Assembly: GCF_019656015.1 (NCBI RefSeq)
Contig: NZ_BPKW01000001.1
Span: 248,001-312,000, forward strand
Direction: 5' to 3'
DNA length: 64,000 bases
From: Leuconostoc inhae
Lineage (GTDB): Bacteria > Bacillota > Bacilli > Lactobacillales > Lactobacillaceae
The notes beneath the pieces are model-generated. The model ran no database searches and was not told where the DNA came from. It saw nothing but the letters and a program-made list of their open reading frames with translations. The position numbers and the translations under genes were made by a program. Below, piece by piece: positions 45,020 through 54,240 of the stretch (the stretch's first letter is position 1; every line of letters begins with the position of its first letter).

Positions 45020-45781
45020 ATGATTGAACCAATTCTTAATCCAGGTGAACGTATTGATGGTTTACCTTCACAAAATATTCATATTATTCAAAATCCAGAT
45101 ATGTTTTCATACTCACTAGATGCCATTTTATTGGCACATTTTGCTGACGTTAAAGGTAAAGGGCGTGGATTGACGGTAGATTTAGGTGCTGGAACAGGGG
45201 CTGTTGGTTTATTTTATGCACCAAAAGTTGCTGGACTTATTAAGTTAGTGGAAATTCAACCGGAATTAGCTGAAATGGCAGAACGAAGCATCGCGATGAA
45301 TGAATTACAGGACCGTGTTAGTATTTTGCAATCAGATATGAAAACAATATTTGATGATATTCAACCAGGTTCAGTAGAAACGGTTTTGTCCAACCCGCCT
45401 TACTTTCCGTTAAATGATGCAACAAAAACAAATCAAGATGAACACTATGAATTAGCACGTCACGAATTGACAATAGATTTGCCAGGATTGGCACAAGTTG
45501 CCAATAAATTGCTTAAAAATAATGGCAAATTTTATATGGTCCATCGTCCCGAACGATTGGCTGATATATTTTCAGCTTTTTCAGCACGAAAACTGATGAT
45601 TAAACGTATACAATTTGTCTATGGTAAGGCTGATCGAGAAGCGAATATGGTACTTATTGAAGCAATAAAAGCCGGCCGTTCAGGTGGCGTTCGCATTATG
45701 CCACCGATTGTAGCGTATAAACAAACAAATGACTATACAAAACAGGTACAAAATATTTTATATGGGCAAGCATGGTCATGA
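45020..45781 (+). CDS. tRNA1(Val) (adenine-N6)-methyltransferase-like protein (TrmN6/YabB)
   Basis: The 253-residue SAM methyltransferase has VDLGAGTGAVGLF near residue 57 and the amino-methylase motif SNPPYFP near 130. The overall layout and the GIY-YIG gene behind it match the yabB-yazA pair of Firmicutes. Expected role: m6A at position 37 of tRNA-Val; inferred from family. It overlaps the next gene by 4 nt. Confidence 0.9.
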   Translation: MIEPILNPGERIDGLPSQNIHIIQNPDMFSYSLDAILLAHFADVKGKGRGLTVDLGAGTGAVGLFYAPKVAGLIKLVEIQPELAEMAERSIAMNELQDRVSILQSDMKTIFDDIQPGSVETVLSNPPYFPLNDATKTNQDEHYELARHELTIDLPGLAQVANKLLKNNGKFYMVHRPERLADIFSAFSARKLMIKRIQFVYGKADREANMVLIEAIKAGRSGGVRIMPPIVAYKQTNDYTKQVQNILYGQAWS

Positions 45782-46059
45782 TAAAACCTTACTACTTTTA
45801 TGTTTTATATACGGCTGATGGTTATTTTTATGCTGGTTTTACTGATGATGTGCAACGTCGATTTAAAACACATCAATCACGTAAAGGGGCAAAGTTTACA
45901 CGTGTCAAATCAAGGCACCCGCTACAATTAATTTATGATGCACAGTTTGATACGAAAAGTGACGCGCTACGAGCCGAAGCAAATTTCAAGCAATTGACAA
46001 GAAAAAACAAAGAGAAATTTTTAATAGCCCATCATATTAATGAAAAAATTTGGGCTTAA
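45778..46059 (+). CDS. GIY-YIG nuclease superfamily protein (YazA/UPF0213)
   Basis: About 93 residues with a GIY-YIG core in the form FYVLYTADGYFYAGFTDDVQRR, then a helix with HQSRKGAKFTRVKSRHPLQLIY. The YIG half reads YAG. The stand-alone UPF0213 proteins have no known substrate. I placed the start at the ATG overlapping the preceding stop codon (ATGA); an ATG two codons upstream is equally possible. Confidence 0.88.
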   Translation: MIKPYYFYVLYTADGYFYAGFTDDVQRRFKTHQSRKGAKFTRVKSRHPLQLIYDAQFDTKSDALRAEANFKQLTRKNKEKFLIAHHINEKIWA

Positions 46060-46063
46060 TGGC

Positions 46064-46092
46064 TTGCATTATTGTTAATTATCTCGTATAAT
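46064..46092 (+). promoter_or_regulatory. promoter of rpsB
   Basis: TTGCAT (46064-46069), 17-nt spacer, TATAAT (46087-46092). A leader of about 100 nt follows (46099-46203) with paired segments such as TAGCTGTTG/CAACAAAT and GTCGGCGG; it may be an S2 autoregulatory leader, which I cannot confirm. Confidence 0.75.
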
Positions 46093-46203
46093 AATAGCTG
46101 TTGTAATTAGCAACAAATACACACGGCAAACAAGTTCACATAGGTGCAGAAATGTCATTGTGAATGTCGAATTTGTCGGCGGAAAAACCTAGGAGACCAT
46201 ATC

Positions 46204-46980
46204 ATGGCAGTTATTTCAATGAAAGAACTCCTCGAAGCAGGAGTACACTTTGGGCACCAAACACGTCGTTGGGACCCAAAAATGGATGAATATATATTTA
46301 CAGAACGTAATGGTATTCATATCATCGATTTACAAAAAACAGTTAAACTTGTTGATGAAGCATATAACTTTGTTCGTAATGCATCAACAGATGATGCCAA
46401 CTTCTTGTTTGTTGGTACAAAAAAGCAAGCATCAGACGCTATTGCTGAAGAAGCAACACGTGCTGGTCAATATTTCATCAACCATCGCTGGTTGGGTGGT
46501 ACGTTAACTAACTGGAATACAATTAAGACACGTATCCAACGTTTGAAGGATTTGGAAGCTATGGCTGAAGATGGTACTTTCGAACAATTACCTAAAAAAG
46601 AAGTTGTTTTGTTAAACAAGCAACGTGAAAAGTTAGATAAGTTCTTGGGTGGTGTTAAAGATATGCCTGGTTTACCAGATGTATTATTTGTAGTTGATCC
46701 TAAAAAAGAAGAAATAGCTGTTAAAGAAGCAAATATGTTAAACATTCCCGTTGTGGCTATGATTGACACAAACGCTAACCCTGAAGTTATTGATGTTAAG
46801 ATCCCTGCTAATGATGATGCTATTCGTGCAGTTCGTTTGATTACTGCTAAGATGGCTGATGCTATTATTGAAGGTCGTCAAGGGCAAGATTCAGCTCCTG
46901 AAGATGCTTTTGTAGCTGGAGATGAAAATACAGAATCAATTGAAGAAATCACTAATATCGTTGAAGAAGGCAATAATTAA
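46204..46980 (+). CDS. rpsB: 30S ribosomal protein S2
   Basis: A 258-residue protein with [23 protein letters not shown] at the start, [12 protein letters not shown] near residue 74, the [11 protein letters not shown] block near 95 and [10 protein letters not shown]-like [11 protein letters not shown] near 182. The acidic C-terminal tail is usual. The ATG lies behind AGGAGA; a 20-codon longer frame is not conserved. Confidence 0.97.
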   Translation: MAVISMKELLEAGVHFGHQTRRWDPKMDEYIFTERNGIHIIDLQKTVKLVDEAYNFVRNASTDDANFLFVGTKKQASDAIAEEATRAGQYFINHRWLGGTLTNWNTIKTRIQRLKDLEAMAEDGTFEQLPKKEVVLLNKQREKLDKFLGGVKDMPGLPDVLFVVDPKKEEIAVKEANMLNIPVVAMIDTNANPEVIDVKIPANDDAIRAVRLITAKMADAIIEGRQGQDSAPEDAFVAGDENTESIEEITNIVEEGNN

Positions 46981-46992
46981 TATTTGAATGAC

Positions 46993-47040
46993 AAATGCCG
47001 TTCCTGCGGACCTGTTTGGGATGCGGATTGGCATTTTTAT
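46993..47040 (+). terminator. hairpin with T-rich tail between rpsB and tsf
   Basis: AAATGCC (46993-46999) pairs with GGCATTT (47030-47036), extended by GACAAAT/TTTGTC outside, followed by TTATTTG. The 30-nt loop is long, so this may be a partial terminator that lowers read-through into tsf. Confidence 0.6.
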
Positions 47041-47104
47041 TTGTCCGAAACGTGTAAAAAGCATGTTATAATAAAAACATAAATATTTTTAGAGGAGCAA
47101 TATA

Positions 47105-47980
47105 ATGGCAATTACTGCTGCACAAGTAAAAGAATTACGTGATAAGACATCTGTTGGTATGATGGATGCAAAGAAGGCTTTGGTTGAAGCTGATGGTGAC
47201 CTAGAAAAAGCAATTGATTTGCTTCGTGAAAAGGGTATGGCTAAGGCTGCTAAAAAAGGTGACCGTGTTGCTGCAGAAGGCATGACTTACGTTGCTGTTG
47301 ATGGTAACAAAGCAGCTATTATCGAATTGAACTCAGAAACTGACTTCGTTGCTGGAAACGCTGAGTTTAACGACTTATTAAAGGCTGTTGCAAATACAAT
47401 CGTTGAATTTGCGCCTGCAGATGTTGAAGCAGCACTAGCTTTGGAAGTAGAAGCTGGGCAAACTTTGAATGATAAGATTATTGGTACAACACAAATTACC
47501 GGTGAAAAAATTACTTTGCGCCGATTTGCCGTTGTTGAAAAATCTGATTCTGAAAACTTTGGGGCCTATTCTCATTTGGCTGGTTCAATTTCTTCATTAG
47601 TTGTCGTTGAGGGTGCCTCAGAATCAGCAGCTAAAGACATCGCAATGCATGTTGCAGCAATTGCACCACAATATGTTTCAGATGACGAAGTACCAACTGA
47701 AGTTGTTGCGCGAGAAAAAGCTGTTCAACTTGCCTCTGAAGACTTAGCTGGTAAGCCTGATAATATCAAAGAAAAGATGGTCGAAGGACGTATTAAAAAG
47801 TTCTTGGCTGAAATTTCATTGTTGGATCAAGCATTTGTTAAGAATGGTGATCAAACTGTTGCGCAGTTTATTGCATCACAGAATGGTTCTGTAAAATCAT
47901 TTGTACGTTACCAAGTTGGTGATGGCATTGAAAAGAAAGTGACTGATTTGGCTGAAGAAGTTGCTAAACAATTAGGGTAA
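47105..47980 (+). CDS. tsf: elongation factor Ts
   Basis: The 291-residue protein has the UBA-like N-terminus ([37 protein letters not shown]), the core with [14 protein letters not shown] near residue 76 and [10 protein letters not shown] near 180. It exchanges GDP for GTP on EF-Tu. GAGGAG before the ATG; rpsB-tsf-pyrH-frr order is standard for bacteria. Confidence 0.98.
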   Translation: MAITAAQVKELRDKTSVGMMDAKKALVEADGDLEKAIDLLREKGMAKAAKKGDRVAAEGMTYVAVDGNKAAIIELNSETDFVAGNAEFNDLLKAVANTIVEFAPADVEAALALEVEAGQTLNDKIIGTTQITGEKITLRRFAVVEKSDSENFGAYSHLAGSISSLVVVEGASESAAKDIAMHVAAIAPQYVSDDEVPTEVVAREKAVQLASEDLAGKPDNIKEKMVEGRIKKFLAEISLLDQAFVKNGDQTVAQFIASQNGSVKSFVRYQVGDGIEKKVTDLAEEVAKQLG

Positions 47981-47988
47981 TAAATATT

Positions 47989-48023
47989 AAAAGTGCGTTA
48001 TATCATCATAACGTACTTTTTTT
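47989..48023 (+). terminator. terminator of tsf
   Basis: AAAAGTGCGTTAT / ATAACGTACTTTT (one G-U pair), then T-run. Confidence 0.92.
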
Positions 48024-48070
48024 GCGATATATTTTTGGTATAATTGATTAGCATAGAAATGAGGTAAATC

Positions 48071-48805
48071 ATGACGGGTATGAAATATAAACGTGTTTTG
48101 ATGAAACTTTCTGGTGAAGCGTTGGCTGGAGAAAACAGTCAAGGCATTGATCTTGAGACAGTTTCTGAAATTGCACAAGATTTAAAAGAAGTCCATGACT
48201 TAGGGACACAAATTGCAATTGTTGTTGGTGGTGGTAATTTATGGCGTGGTGAACCGGCTTCAAAAGTTGGTATGGAACGGTCGCGTGCAGATTACACAGG
48301 CATGCTTGGGACAACAATGAACGCTCTCGTGTTGCAAGATGCACTGGAACGCGCTGGCGTTGACACACGTGTTCAAACAGCCATTACAATGCAACAAATT
48401 GCTGAACCCTATATTCGTGGTCGTGCTATTCGACATTTGGAAAAAGGCAGAATTGTTATTTTTGCAGCTGGGACAGGATCACCTTATTTTTCAACAGATA
48501 CAACAGCTGCGTTGCGAGCAAATGAAATTAATGCAGATGCTATTTTGATGGGTAAAAATGGTGTTGACGGTATCTATGATTCGGATCCTAATAAAAATGC
48601 AAATGCTGTTAAGTATACTGAGCTAACACATTTGGATATTTTGCAAAAAGGATTGAAAGTTATGGACTCAACAGCGAGTTCACTATCGATGGATAATAAT
48701 ATGCCACTCGTCGTATTTAACTTAAATACACCAGGTAATTTAAAACGTGTTGTATTGGGCGAAAATATCGGGACAACAGTTACAGGAGGAAAAAATGGTA
48801 TTTAA
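48071..48805 (+). CDS. pyrH: uridylate kinase
   Basis: The 244-residue amino-acid-kinase-fold protein has [13 protein letters not shown] at the start, [10 protein letters not shown] near residue 53, [17 protein letters not shown] near 136 and [12 protein letters not shown] near 160. It makes UDP from UMP, linking the pyr operon product to nucleic-acid precursors. An extended -10 TGGTATAAT and ATGAGG precede it. Overlaps frr by 11 nt. Confidence 0.97.
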   Translation: MTGMKYKRVLMKLSGEALAGENSQGIDLETVSEIAQDLKEVHDLGTQIAIVVGGGNLWRGEPASKVGMERSRADYTGMLGTTMNALVLQDALERAGVDTRVQTAITMQQIAEPYIRGRAIRHLEKGRIVIFAAGTGSPYFSTDTTAALRANEINADAILMGKNGVDGIYDSDPNKNANAVKYTELTHLDILQKGLKVMDSTASSLSMDNNMPLVVFNLNTPGNLKRVVLGENIGTTVTGGKNGI

Positions 48806-49340
48806 CTTAACAGACGCTAAAACACGTATGCAAGGTGCTCAAGATGCTTTAAAACGTGAATTGGGAAGTATACGTACAGGGCGTGCTAATCCGCATATTT
48901 TAGATCGTATTGAAGTAGAATATTATGGGGCTATGACACCTTTAAAGCAGGTTGCTTCTATATCTGTGCCTGAGGCACGTCTTTTATTGATTACACCATT
49001 TGATAAGTCAGCTTTAGAAGAAATTGTTCGTGCGATTAACATGTCTGATCTAGGACTAAATCCGGCTTCAGATGGCAATATTGTCCGTCTGGCAATTCCT
49101 CAAATGACAGAAGAAGGTCGTAAAGATCTAGCTAAGCAAGTGAAGGCTGAAGCTGAAAAAGCAAAGGTATCTATTCGTAATGTTCGTCGTGATGCGATGG
49201 ACAATGTTAAAAAGGACAAAGAGTTACCTGAAGATGATGTCCGCAATGCAGAAGATGATGTTCAAAAGTTAACAGATGAAAATATCAAGGCAATTGACGT
49301 TATTGCAACCGAAAAAGAAAAAGAGTTGTTAACAATTTAA
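48795..49340 (+). CDS. frr: ribosome recycling factor
   Basis: About 181 residues. The two-domain RRF has [23 protein letters not shown] near residue 23, LLITPFD near 66, and LTEE-like [15 protein letters not shown] near 109 followed by [13 protein letters not shown]. The ATG with GGAGGA lies inside the pyrH end; a longer frame opens earlier in pyrH. Confidence 0.97.
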   Translation: MVFNLTDAKTRMQGAQDALKRELGSIRTGRANPHILDRIEVEYYGAMTPLKQVASISVPEARLLLITPFDKSALEEIVRAINMSDLGLNPASDGNIVRLAIPQMTEEGRKDLAKQVKAEAEKAKVSIRNVRRDAMDNVKKDKELPEDDVRNAEDDVQKLTDENIKAIDVIATEKEKELLTI

Positions 49341-49455
49341 AAATGTTTTAACATTTTCAGTATGTGACATAATGTATTAGACCGTCATTATTAAATATAA
49401 TAATGAATTCGGTGGCCATAACATAGCACAGCGACTTATAAATAATTTGAAATAC

Positions 49456-49484
49456 TTGACGTTTTAATAGTTGCAGTGCATAAT
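49456..49484 (+). promoter_or_regulatory. promoter of the glycine T-box unit
   Basis: TTGACG (49456-49461), 17-nt spacer, CATAAT (49479-49484). The start would lie just before the T-box stem I. Confidence 0.8.
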
Positions 49485-49495
49485 GAATATATTCA

Positions 49496-49643
49496 GTTTA
49501 CTCACTAGGATGTCATGTGGCGATGATGGAGTGTGTAAACAACTCAAGTGTCGGAAATTTTTTCCGGAAATCAGGTGGAACCGCGTGTAAGCGTCCTGAT
49601 GTCAATTATTTTGGCATTGGAACGAGTTATGGGCGGTTTTTTT
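49496..49643 (+). ncRNA. compact T-box riboswitch, probably glycine-specific
   Basis: A short stem I: GTTTAC (49496-49501) plus CACT pair with AGTG plus GTAAAC (49535-49540), and the top hairpin TCAT..ATGA exposes GTGGCG with GGC (49519-49521), a glycine codon. The antiterminator CAGGTGGAACCGCG..GCGTCCTG (49572-49599) carries the canonical T-box core. The terminator pairs AACCGC with GCGGTT plus T-run (to 49643). The first genes downstream are a SatD-family pair, then glyQS. Confidence 0.82.
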
Positions 49644-49737
49644 AGTGCCGGAAAGGAAAAGTGGCATACAATATTTTTTAAAATTATGTGGTTTTTATGT
49701 AAAAATATACAAGTAAGTCACTCATAAAAATACGTTT

Positions 49738-49788
49738 AAGATATATATTTATATATCTTTTATGTTAAGATATATAAATATATATCTT
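49738..49788. repeat. two 22-nt near-palindromic repeats forming a larger inverted repeat before satD
   Basis: Unit 1 (49738-49759) and unit 2 (49767-49788) are exact reverse complements, separated by 7 nt; each unit is itself almost palindromic (AAGATATATA..TATATATCTT). They end 8 nt before the -10 element (49796-49801) and cover the -35 region, where a repressor or a DNA-bending protein could act. Confidence 0.8.
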
Positions 49789-49792
49789 TTTG

Positions 49793-49801
49793 TGTTATAA
49801 T
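49793..49801 (+). promoter_or_regulatory. extended -10 promoter of satD, predicting a leaderless mRNA
   Basis: TGTTATAAT, the same nine bases as at ecsA, with the ATG 6 nt downstream and no ribosome binding site. Confidence 0.7.
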
Positions 49802-49807
49802 TCAAGT

Positions 49808-50545
49808 ATGAAAAAAAAACAGACAATATATTTTGAATTAGATGTGGTTAATTCACGACTGGTTAAAGATAACAATGTGCTGATAAAGCAGATCATCAAT
49901 GTAACAAATTATTTAAACGAACTGACTAAAGAATTAGTAATAATGCCATTTCAAATACACAATGGCGACGCGATTTCTGGTGCGATTCAGTCTGTTAATA
50001 CACGTGATGACATTGTTAAAATTTATCAGTCATTGACGACTTATTTAATCATGGAAGCTATGAATTTGCAATTATATATGGCTGTTGGTATTGGCAATAT
50101 TGATACAGATTTGAATAATACGAATGATGAAGCGTTGGTAAATGGTTCAGCCGTAGTATTGGCTCGAAATGTAGTGATGCCAGCGTTGAAATTAAATTCA
50201 ACTAAACAACGTAATAAAAAATTAGGGATTCAAACTAATTTTAAAAAAGCACCTATTTTATTGAAAATAGCTAATAATTATGAAAATATGGCCGTTGTTG
50301 AACACACTCTCTTGTTGGTTTATGAGTTCGAACTTAATACAGATAAGAAACGTTTAATTTATTCAATGTTAAAGCATTCTGAGAATTGGCGTGATGATTT
50401 GCCAAAATTAATTGCTATAAAAAATAGTGGATTTAAAGAGACAGATACACTTAAGCAAATTGAAAACCGTGCGCGTATGTTGATTACTAAGTCAGATGTG
50501 CAAGCTGTTAATCACCAATTAGCAGTATTTGAGGAAAATAAATGA
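49808..50545 (+). CDS. SatD family protein
   Basis: About 245 residues. The SatD pattern is visible: FELDVVNSRLVKDNNVLIKQI at the start (GDIVNSRK-like), FQIHNGDAISGAIQSV near residue 46 (GDEFQG-like), and a central VGIGNIDT. The C-terminal region may hold an HTH-like segment (KHSENWRDDLPKLIA). SatD was named from a Streptococcus mutans acid-tolerance/secretion locus; its biochemical role is unknown. The start is the ATG after the extended -10; a TTG six codons upstream lies before the -10. It overlaps the next gene by 4 nt. Confidence 0.75.
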   Translation: MKKKQTIYFELDVVNSRLVKDNNVLIKQIINVTNYLNELTKELVIMPFQIHNGDAISGAIQSVNTRDDIVKIYQSLTTYLIMEAMNLQLYMAVGIGNIDTDLNNTNDEALVNGSAVVLARNVVMPALKLNSTKQRNKKLGIQTNFKKAPILLKIANNYENMAVVEHTLLLVYEFELNTDKKRLIYSMLKHSENWRDDLPKLIAIKNSGFKETDTLKQIENRARMLITKSDVQAVNHQLAVFEENK

Positions 50546-50931
50546 AGCAAGAATTAATAGTTATGGCATTTAAAGTTGTTGGGTGGTTAGCACTAAGCTA
50601 TCTCTATGGGGTGCTTGTTAGTGTCGTTTTGAGCAAAATTGGTCAAAAAAAATGGCAACCTGTAACTGGCAAAAAAGCTGATCCGTTTATACATGGTCAA
50701 CTCATCGGTAATATAGAACGTACATTTGCGATGTTATTGATTGCATTAGGTAATGTTGGTGCGATGAGTATGATTGTCGCTATCAAAGGATTTGCGCGAT
50801 GGGGTGAATTGTCTAAATTGGATAGTGATGTGCAAGGTATTGCCATTGATAAATTTATTATTGGTAATTTACTAAGCTTAGGATTTCCAGTTTTGATTGC
50901 TGCAATTGGCTTTTTTGCTAGTAAACTTTAA
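50542..50931 (+). CDS. SatD-partner membrane protein (resembles the C-terminal part of DUF3307 proteins)
   Basis: The 129-residue protein has three hydrophobic segments (about residues 8-30, 58-80, 105-128). The middle part IGNIERTFAMLLIALGNVGAMSMIVAIKGFARWGEL fits the membrane section of DUF3307 proteins that commonly accompany SatD. The N-terminal DUF3307 portion itself is absent, so this is a short form. The start overlaps the satD stop (ATGA), so the pair is translationally coupled. Function unknown; glyQ follows after 36 nt. Confidence 0.7.
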   Translation: MKQELIVMAFKVVGWLALSYLYGVLVSVVLSKIGQKKWQPVTGKKADPFIHGQLIGNIERTFAMLLIALGNVGAMSMIVAIKGFARWGELSKLDSDVQGIAIDKFIIGNLLSLGFPVLIAAIGFFASKL

Positions 50932-50967
50932 TGACATAATGTAAAAAATAGTTAAAAGGAAAGAAAA

Positions 50968-51912
50968 ATGACAAACAGCAAATTATCGTTACAAGATATT
51001 ATTTTAACACTGCAACAATACTGGGCTAAGCAAGGTGCAAACTTAATGCAAGCATACGACAATGAGGTTGGTGCTGGAACGCAATCACCTTATACATTCT
51101 TGCGTGCAAACGGTCCTGAGCCTTGGCATGCAGCATATGTTCAGCCATCACGTCGTCCTGCTGACGGTCGCTATGGTGATAATCCAAATCGTTTATTTCA
51201 ACATCACCAATTTCAAGTTGTTATGAAACCATCTCCATCAAACATTCAAGAATTGTATTTAGGCTCGCTTGAAGCCTTGGGAATTAAACCATTAGAACAT
51301 GATATACGTTTTGTTGAAGATAACTGGGAAAATCCATCAATGGGTGCAGCAGGTATTGGTTGGGAAGTTTGGTTAGACGGTATGGAAGTCACGCAGTTCA
51401 CTTATTTTCAACAGGTAGGGGGCATTGAGGTAGACTCTGTTACAGCTGAGGTAACTTATGGTTTAGAACGATTGGCATCTTATATTCAAGATGTTCCGAC
51501 AGTATATGATCTTGAATGGGGAAATGGCGTACTTTATGGTGATATTTTTAAAGAACCTGAATATGAACATTCAAAATATGCGTTTGAAGAATCTGACCAA
51601 GCAATGTTGTTGAGACATTTTGATGAATTTGAAGCGGAAGCAACGCGTTTATTGGCATTAGGATTGGTTCACCCAGCATATGATTATATTTTAAAATCGT
51701 CACATACGTTTAACTTATTGGATGCACGTGGCACGGTTTCAGTGACAGAACGTGCAGGTTATTTGCATCGTATTCGCACTATGGCACGCCGTGTATCAAA
51801 GGTATTTATTGAAGCTCGTTCAAATCTTGGCTTTCCATTATTAAAAGATGATGATTTACGTGAAAAATATTTAGGTGCAAACGGTAAATATGCACTAAAG
51901 GAGGAAAATTAA
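50968..51912 (+). CDS. glyQ: glycine-tRNA ligase alpha subunit
   Basis: The 314-residue class II synthetase alpha chain has [22 protein letters not shown] at the start, [36 protein letters not shown] near residue 37, [14 protein letters not shown] near 78 and [11 protein letters not shown] near 168. It forms the alpha2beta2 enzyme with GlyS, 2 nt downstream. A glycine T-box lies 1.3 kb upstream, beyond the SatD pair. Confidence 0.97.
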   Translation: MTNSKLSLQDIILTLQQYWAKQGANLMQAYDNEVGAGTQSPYTFLRANGPEPWHAAYVQPSRRPADGRYGDNPNRLFQHHQFQVVMKPSPSNIQELYLGSLEALGIKPLEHDIRFVEDNWENPSMGAAGIGWEVWLDGMEVTQFTYFQQVGGIEVDSVTAEVTYGLERLASYIQDVPTVYDLEWGNGVLYGDIFKEPEYEHSKYAFEESDQAMLLRHFDEFEAEATRLLALGLVHPAYDYILKSSHTFNLLDARGTVSVTERAGYLHRIRTMARRVSKVFIEARSNLGFPLLKDDDLREKYLGANGKYALKEEN

Positions 51913-51914
51913 CT

Positions 51915-53975
51915 ATGTCAACATTTTTACTAGAAATTGGCTTGGAAGAAATTCCGGCACATTTGGTAACGAGTTCTGAAGCGCAGTTAATTGCGCGCAC
52001 AACAAAATTCTTGTCTGATCATCGTTTATCAGTAGGCCATATTCAACCTTATTCAACACCGCGTCGATTAGCTGTAGCGTTAATTGATGTGGCATCTCAA
52101 TCAGAGGCATTATCAGAAGAAAAACGCGGACCATCAATTGAACGTGCAAAAAATGATAATGGTGAGTGGTCAAAAGCAGCTCAAGGGTTTGCTCGAGGTC
52201 AAGGTATGACACCAGAAAACTTTGAAGAACATGATGGCTATGTGTGGCTAACTAAACATACGGCAGGTATACCAGCAGACACTATCTTAGCTAATATTGG
52301 TGAAGAAGTTGTTGCACAAATGAAATTTACAACCTATATGAAGTGGGCTAACAATGCCTTTTTGTATGTGCGACCAATTAGATGGCTTGTTGCTTTACTT
52401 GATGATGTAGTGATTGATTTTAATATTTTAGAAGTTCAAACAGGACGTGTGACGCGTGGACATCGCTTTTTGTCAAATGAGCATGTCACAATTGCTGACG
52501 CAGAATCATATTCGGAGACTCTAAAGGCAGCCTATGTTATTGCAAATGCAGAAGCACGTAAGGCAATCATACAGTCACAACTTGAAAATATAGCGCATCA
52601 AAATAATTGGCTATTAGATTTGGCCTCAGATGCAGCGCAAGATTTGTTAGAGGAGGTTAACAATATTGTTGAATGGCCGACGGCATTTTCTGGGAGCTTT
52701 GACAATAAATACCTAGAACTACCAAATGAAGTGCTAATGACATCAATGCGTGAACATCAACGCTTTTTCTATGTCACAAATCAATCAAATGAGTTGTTAC
52801 CAAACTTTCTATCAGTCCGTAATGGCAATTCTGAACATCTTGATAATGTCATTGCAGGAAATGAGAAAGTATTAGTTGCGCGATTAGAGGATGCCGAGTT
52901 TTTCTATCAAGAAGATCAACAAAAATCAATTGATGAAAGCATGACCAAGGTTAAAAAATTGGTGTTCCATGAAAAGATTGGGACAGTTTACGAACATATG
53001 CAGCGTGTTGGGCAATTGGCTGCTAGTTTGGCCGATAAATTGCACTTTGATGATGCGCAGAAAGTTGATTTGGCACGTGCATCTGAAATATACAAGTTTG
53101 ATTTGATGACTGGTATGGTCGGTGAATTTGATGAATTACAAGGCATTATGGGTGAACATTATGCTAAGTTATTTGGTGAAAATAGCGCAGTAGCCAGTGC
53201 CATAAGAGAACATTATATGCCAACTTCTGCTAACGGAAATATTGCTAGCACTGCAGTTGGGGCAGTGCTAGCAATAGCTGATAAATTAGATGCTATTGTT
53301 ACCTTCTTTTCAGCTGATCTTATTCCTTCTGGATCAAATGATCCCTACGGTTTGCGACGTGCAGCAAACGGTGTGGTAAGGACGCTTCAAAGTAAACAGT
53401 GGCATATTGCTTTGCAACCATTGTTGATTGAATTTGTGAAATCTAATGGTAAAGTTACTGAAAAAGCTGATGTAACTGCAATTATGACCTTTATGTTAGA
53501 TCGTGTTCGTAAGCTAGCTTTGGATGGTGATGTCCGTCCAGATATTGTCGCTGCGGGAACAGCTCTGACACCTGATGGGGATGTTGTGTATATTGCGGAT
53601 CGTACGCAAACACTTGCCAATCATGCTAGTGATGATAACTTCCGTGACATTATTGAAGCATTAACTCGAGTTTCACGTTTGGCCATGAAGCAATCAGCAC
53701 AAGGTTATGTTGATGAAAGCCTGTTTGAAAATCAAACCGAACAAACACTCTTTATGGCAACCAAAGAGATTGATTTGAAAACAATAGAATTACAGGGTGG
53801 AGAAGCAGTGTATAAAGTCTTGGCTGAACTACAAAACCCAATTGCAGCTTACTTTGATGCGACAATGGTGAACGCTGATGATGAAGTGATTAAAAATAAC
53901 CGTTATATACAATTACACATGATTGATAAAATTATTTCTGGAATGGGTGACCTAGAAAAAATTGTCATTAAGTAA
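51915..53975 (+). CDS. glyS: glycine-tRNA ligase beta subunit
   Basis: The 686-residue protein has the GlyS start FLLEIGLEEIPAHLV, GPSIERA near residue 75, TYMKWANNAFLYVRPIRWLVALLD near 137 and an HD-like region with MTGMVGEFDELQGIMGEHYA near 397. A DALR-type C-terminus binds the tRNA anticodon. GGAGG overlaps the end of glyQ, so translation is coupled. Confidence 0.97.
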   Translation: MSTFLLEIGLEEIPAHLVTSSEAQLIARTTKFLSDHRLSVGHIQPYSTPRRLAVALIDVASQSEALSEEKRGPSIERAKNDNGEWSKAAQGFARGQGMTPENFEEHDGYVWLTKHTAGIPADTILANIGEEVVAQMKFTTYMKWANNAFLYVRPIRWLVALLDDVVIDFNILEVQTGRVTRGHRFLSNEHVTIADAESYSETLKAAYVIANAEARKAIIQSQLENIAHQNNWLLDLASDAAQDLLEEVNNIVEWPTAFSGSFDNKYLELPNEVLMTSMREHQRFFYVTNQSNELLPNFLSVRNGNSEHLDNVIAGNEKVLVARLEDAEFFYQEDQQKSIDESMTKVKKLVFHEKIGTVYEHMQRVGQLAASLADKLHFDDAQKVDLARASEIYKFDLMTGMVGEFDELQGIMGEHYAKLFGENSAVASAIREHYMPTSANGNIASTAVGAVLAIADKLDAIVTFFSADLIPSGSNDPYGLRRAANGVVRTLQSKQWHIALQPLLIEFVKSNGKVTEKADVTAIMTFMLDRVRKLALDGDVRPDIVAAGTALTPDGDVVYIADRTQTLANHASDDNFRDIIEALTRVSRLAMKQSAQGYVDESLFENQTEQTLFMATKEIDLKTIELQGGEAVYKVLAELQNPIAAYFDATMVNADDEVIKNNRYIQLHMIDKIISGMGDLEKIVIK

Positions 53976-54240
53976 TTTTGGACTATGAAACTAATCGATG
54001 ACATGAACAAAATTGAATAATAGTGCTAACTGTTGCTTAGATTAATTTTAGAAAACTACAAATCGTTACTATGATTACCAGACTTAAAATAGTGATTATA
54101 TCCGTTAATTAAATTATTTCAAACAATAATGCGTGTTGCAGTACCAGAAGTGGTTCGGCTCACGTTTTTTCTGTCTATTCATGATAAAATAGATTAGATA
54201 GAAAAATTGAAAGTATACGCATACCTTGCGTGATAAAAAA
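53976..54240. other. gap between glyS and lepA
   Basis: A 265-nt AT-rich stretch without ORF, tRNA or clear terminator hairpin. Near its end TGATAAAAT (54191-54199) is an extended -10 for lepA, giving a leader of about 35 nt. Confidence 0.5.

Noticed and set aside
49738-49788. A simple AT microsatellite before satD.
   Set aside because: The two units are exact reverse complements bounded by AAG and CTT, which a plain TA repeat would not give.
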